DNA of 64,000 nt from Haliclystus octoradiatus (taxonomy: Eukaryota; Cnidaria; Staurozoa; Stauromedusae; Haliclystidae). The stretch's first letter is position 1. Every line of letters begins with the position of its first letter. This document shows, one piece after another, positions 58,791 through 64,000 of the stretch. The DNA is taken from contig OU744447.1 of NCBI GenBank assembly GCA_916610825.1, positions 20,429,563-20,493,562 of the forward strand, given 5' to 3'. Under the pieces are notes generated by a model. The model was not told where the DNA came from, ran no database searches, and was given only the letters and a program-made list of their open reading frames with translations. The position numbers and the translations under genes were made by a program.

Positions 58791-59696
58791 TGCAAATATA
58801 AGTAGAGAAAATTTCTCACGAATACTTCTGCACTTTATTTACTTAAGTATTTTTGATTTATTTGATAATACAACTTTTGATATCCAATATTGAACTGTCT
58901 GTCCTGAACTCCAATTATAGGCTTACATGTGCTGTAGAAGTGTAGATGCGTAATAGGGCATACCAGGATCCCCCAAGAGCAAAGTTAGATGAGAAGTATT
59001 AGGTTGCAAGGAAACAGAGATATAAGAATGGCAACTTTTTGATATTAGAAACAAAAGATTTGCCAAGAGCAGTTCATGAACTCCTGAACATTTGTTCTAT
59101 TGCAGGGACTCTAGAAATAGCTATGACAAATACATAACAACATCGATTGGTAGATTTTAGCAGGATCATATTATTATTATTAATATTATTTTTCAACATC
59201 AGATAAATTCCAAATATTTACAATAATTCAATTTCATAAAAAGTAAGTGATTAGAAATTTTTCATTTTTAAATTCTAAAAATATTTGATGATGTAATGAT
59301 AGAAAAATTTCTTTACTAATACACTTTGTAAGGATGGAGTAAATTGGAGTAAATGGGATTTATTTTTATGATTGGAGTATTTTGGTTAAAGACCTGCTGT
59401 AGAACCATTGAATAGTATTATATTAAACCCTTTCCGGTAAATCTTACCTCTAAGTAATCCTATCATCATTAAAATATTAGTTGGTCTGAATGTAAAGCAC
59501 ATTGATCTTGGACTCTTCTTCCAATCATATTGCATCAACAATAGTTAACTGTGTACCGTTAAGGAGAATTTTGCAATGATACTTTATTCTTATTGACATA
59601 AATTATCATTTTTCAAACATTTCAAGGTTGATAGCATTGAAAAATCTAGAGTGAATTTGAAGCTAAGCTCATTCTTTTACTGCACATCTTCAAGAT

Positions 59697-63673
<3,977 letters not shown>

Positions 63674-64000
63674 CTGTAAGTGAGAAATTGTGCCAATAGG
63701 TCAAACCGTGGTATGAACTCTCAGACTAAAACGATAAAATAGCATAAATTGAATAAGAAAATAAATAATAAATTATTATATCAACATTAAAATGACTTTA
63801 ATTAATTACAAATGGGGTAATTAGTGTAATGACCATCATGACAGTCTTTGAGTTTGAACAGAAATTATTTCTCAAATTTCAGTAAAAAAATGCAGGAGCT
63901 TCCATTTTTAAAAACTTTATAATTCGCACATAAAATATGTCCATGAATTCAGAAACTTTTCTTGTAGGGTCTTTTAAAATCAAGCGAATGAACCTTCTCG
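63674..64000. other. TRAPPC9 intron reaching the right edge
   Basis: AT-rich sequence upstream (in transcript sense) of the 63673 exon; no further TRAPPC9 exon is recognisable before the edge. Confidence 0.5.

Overview
The window is AT-rich animal nuclear DNA. It has widely spaced short exons with GT-AG introns, an intronic tRNA gene, tRNA-derived SINEs, a long TAA microsatellite and many inverted-repeat DNA transposons. There is no bacterial or viral gene organisation. The species cannot be fixed from sequence alone. The strong excess of the palindrome TAGGCCTA and the dense mix of miniature transposons fit a marine invertebrate, possibly a deuterostome such as an echinoderm or hemichordate, but that is only an impression.

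Bases 1-10448 are mobile DNA: a left copy (1-4540, cut by the window edge) and a complete 5.8-kb element (4635-10439) with ~700-bp terminal inverted repeats (TIRs) and a perfect 9-bp target duplication. Bases 10449-14040 hold no gene I can recognise. MCCC2 (+, 16 exons, 14347-33458, 577 aa) encodes the carboxyltransferase beta subunit of mitochondrial methylcrotonoyl-CoA carboxylase. Its first intron contains a fossil of its own exon 1, a 400-bp foldback element and a 1.8-kb palindrome with a nested MITE. Intron 13 carries a tRNA-Trp(CCA) gene. MCCC2 converges on an ADP-ribosylglycohydrolase-family gene (-, 7 exons, 34963-39524, 360 aa).

Next is TRMT6 (-, 2 exons, 40801-42867, 481 aa), the non-catalytic subunit of the tRNA m1A58 methyltransferase. 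About 180 bp away, head to head, starts ELP6 (+, 7 exons, 43048-56352, 269 aa), an Elongator subunit. Two tRNA-modification genes therefore appear to share one divergent promoter. ELP6 intron 1 (6.7 kb) contains an unrecognised cysteine-rich reading frame on the opposite strand. TIMM29 (+, single exon, 57792-58349), a TIM22-complex subunit, faces the 3' end of TRAPPC9 (-, last four exons, 59697-63673), which continues beyond the right edge.

The conserved genes are all housekeeping: leucine catabolism, mitochondrial import, tRNA modification, ADP-ribose removal and vesicle tethering. They form no pathway cluster apart from the TRMT6/ELP6 pair. The novelty lies mainly in the mobile elements: several inverted-repeat families whose ends and target duplications can be read directly, some nested so that an uninterrupted copy of the insertion site is still present.
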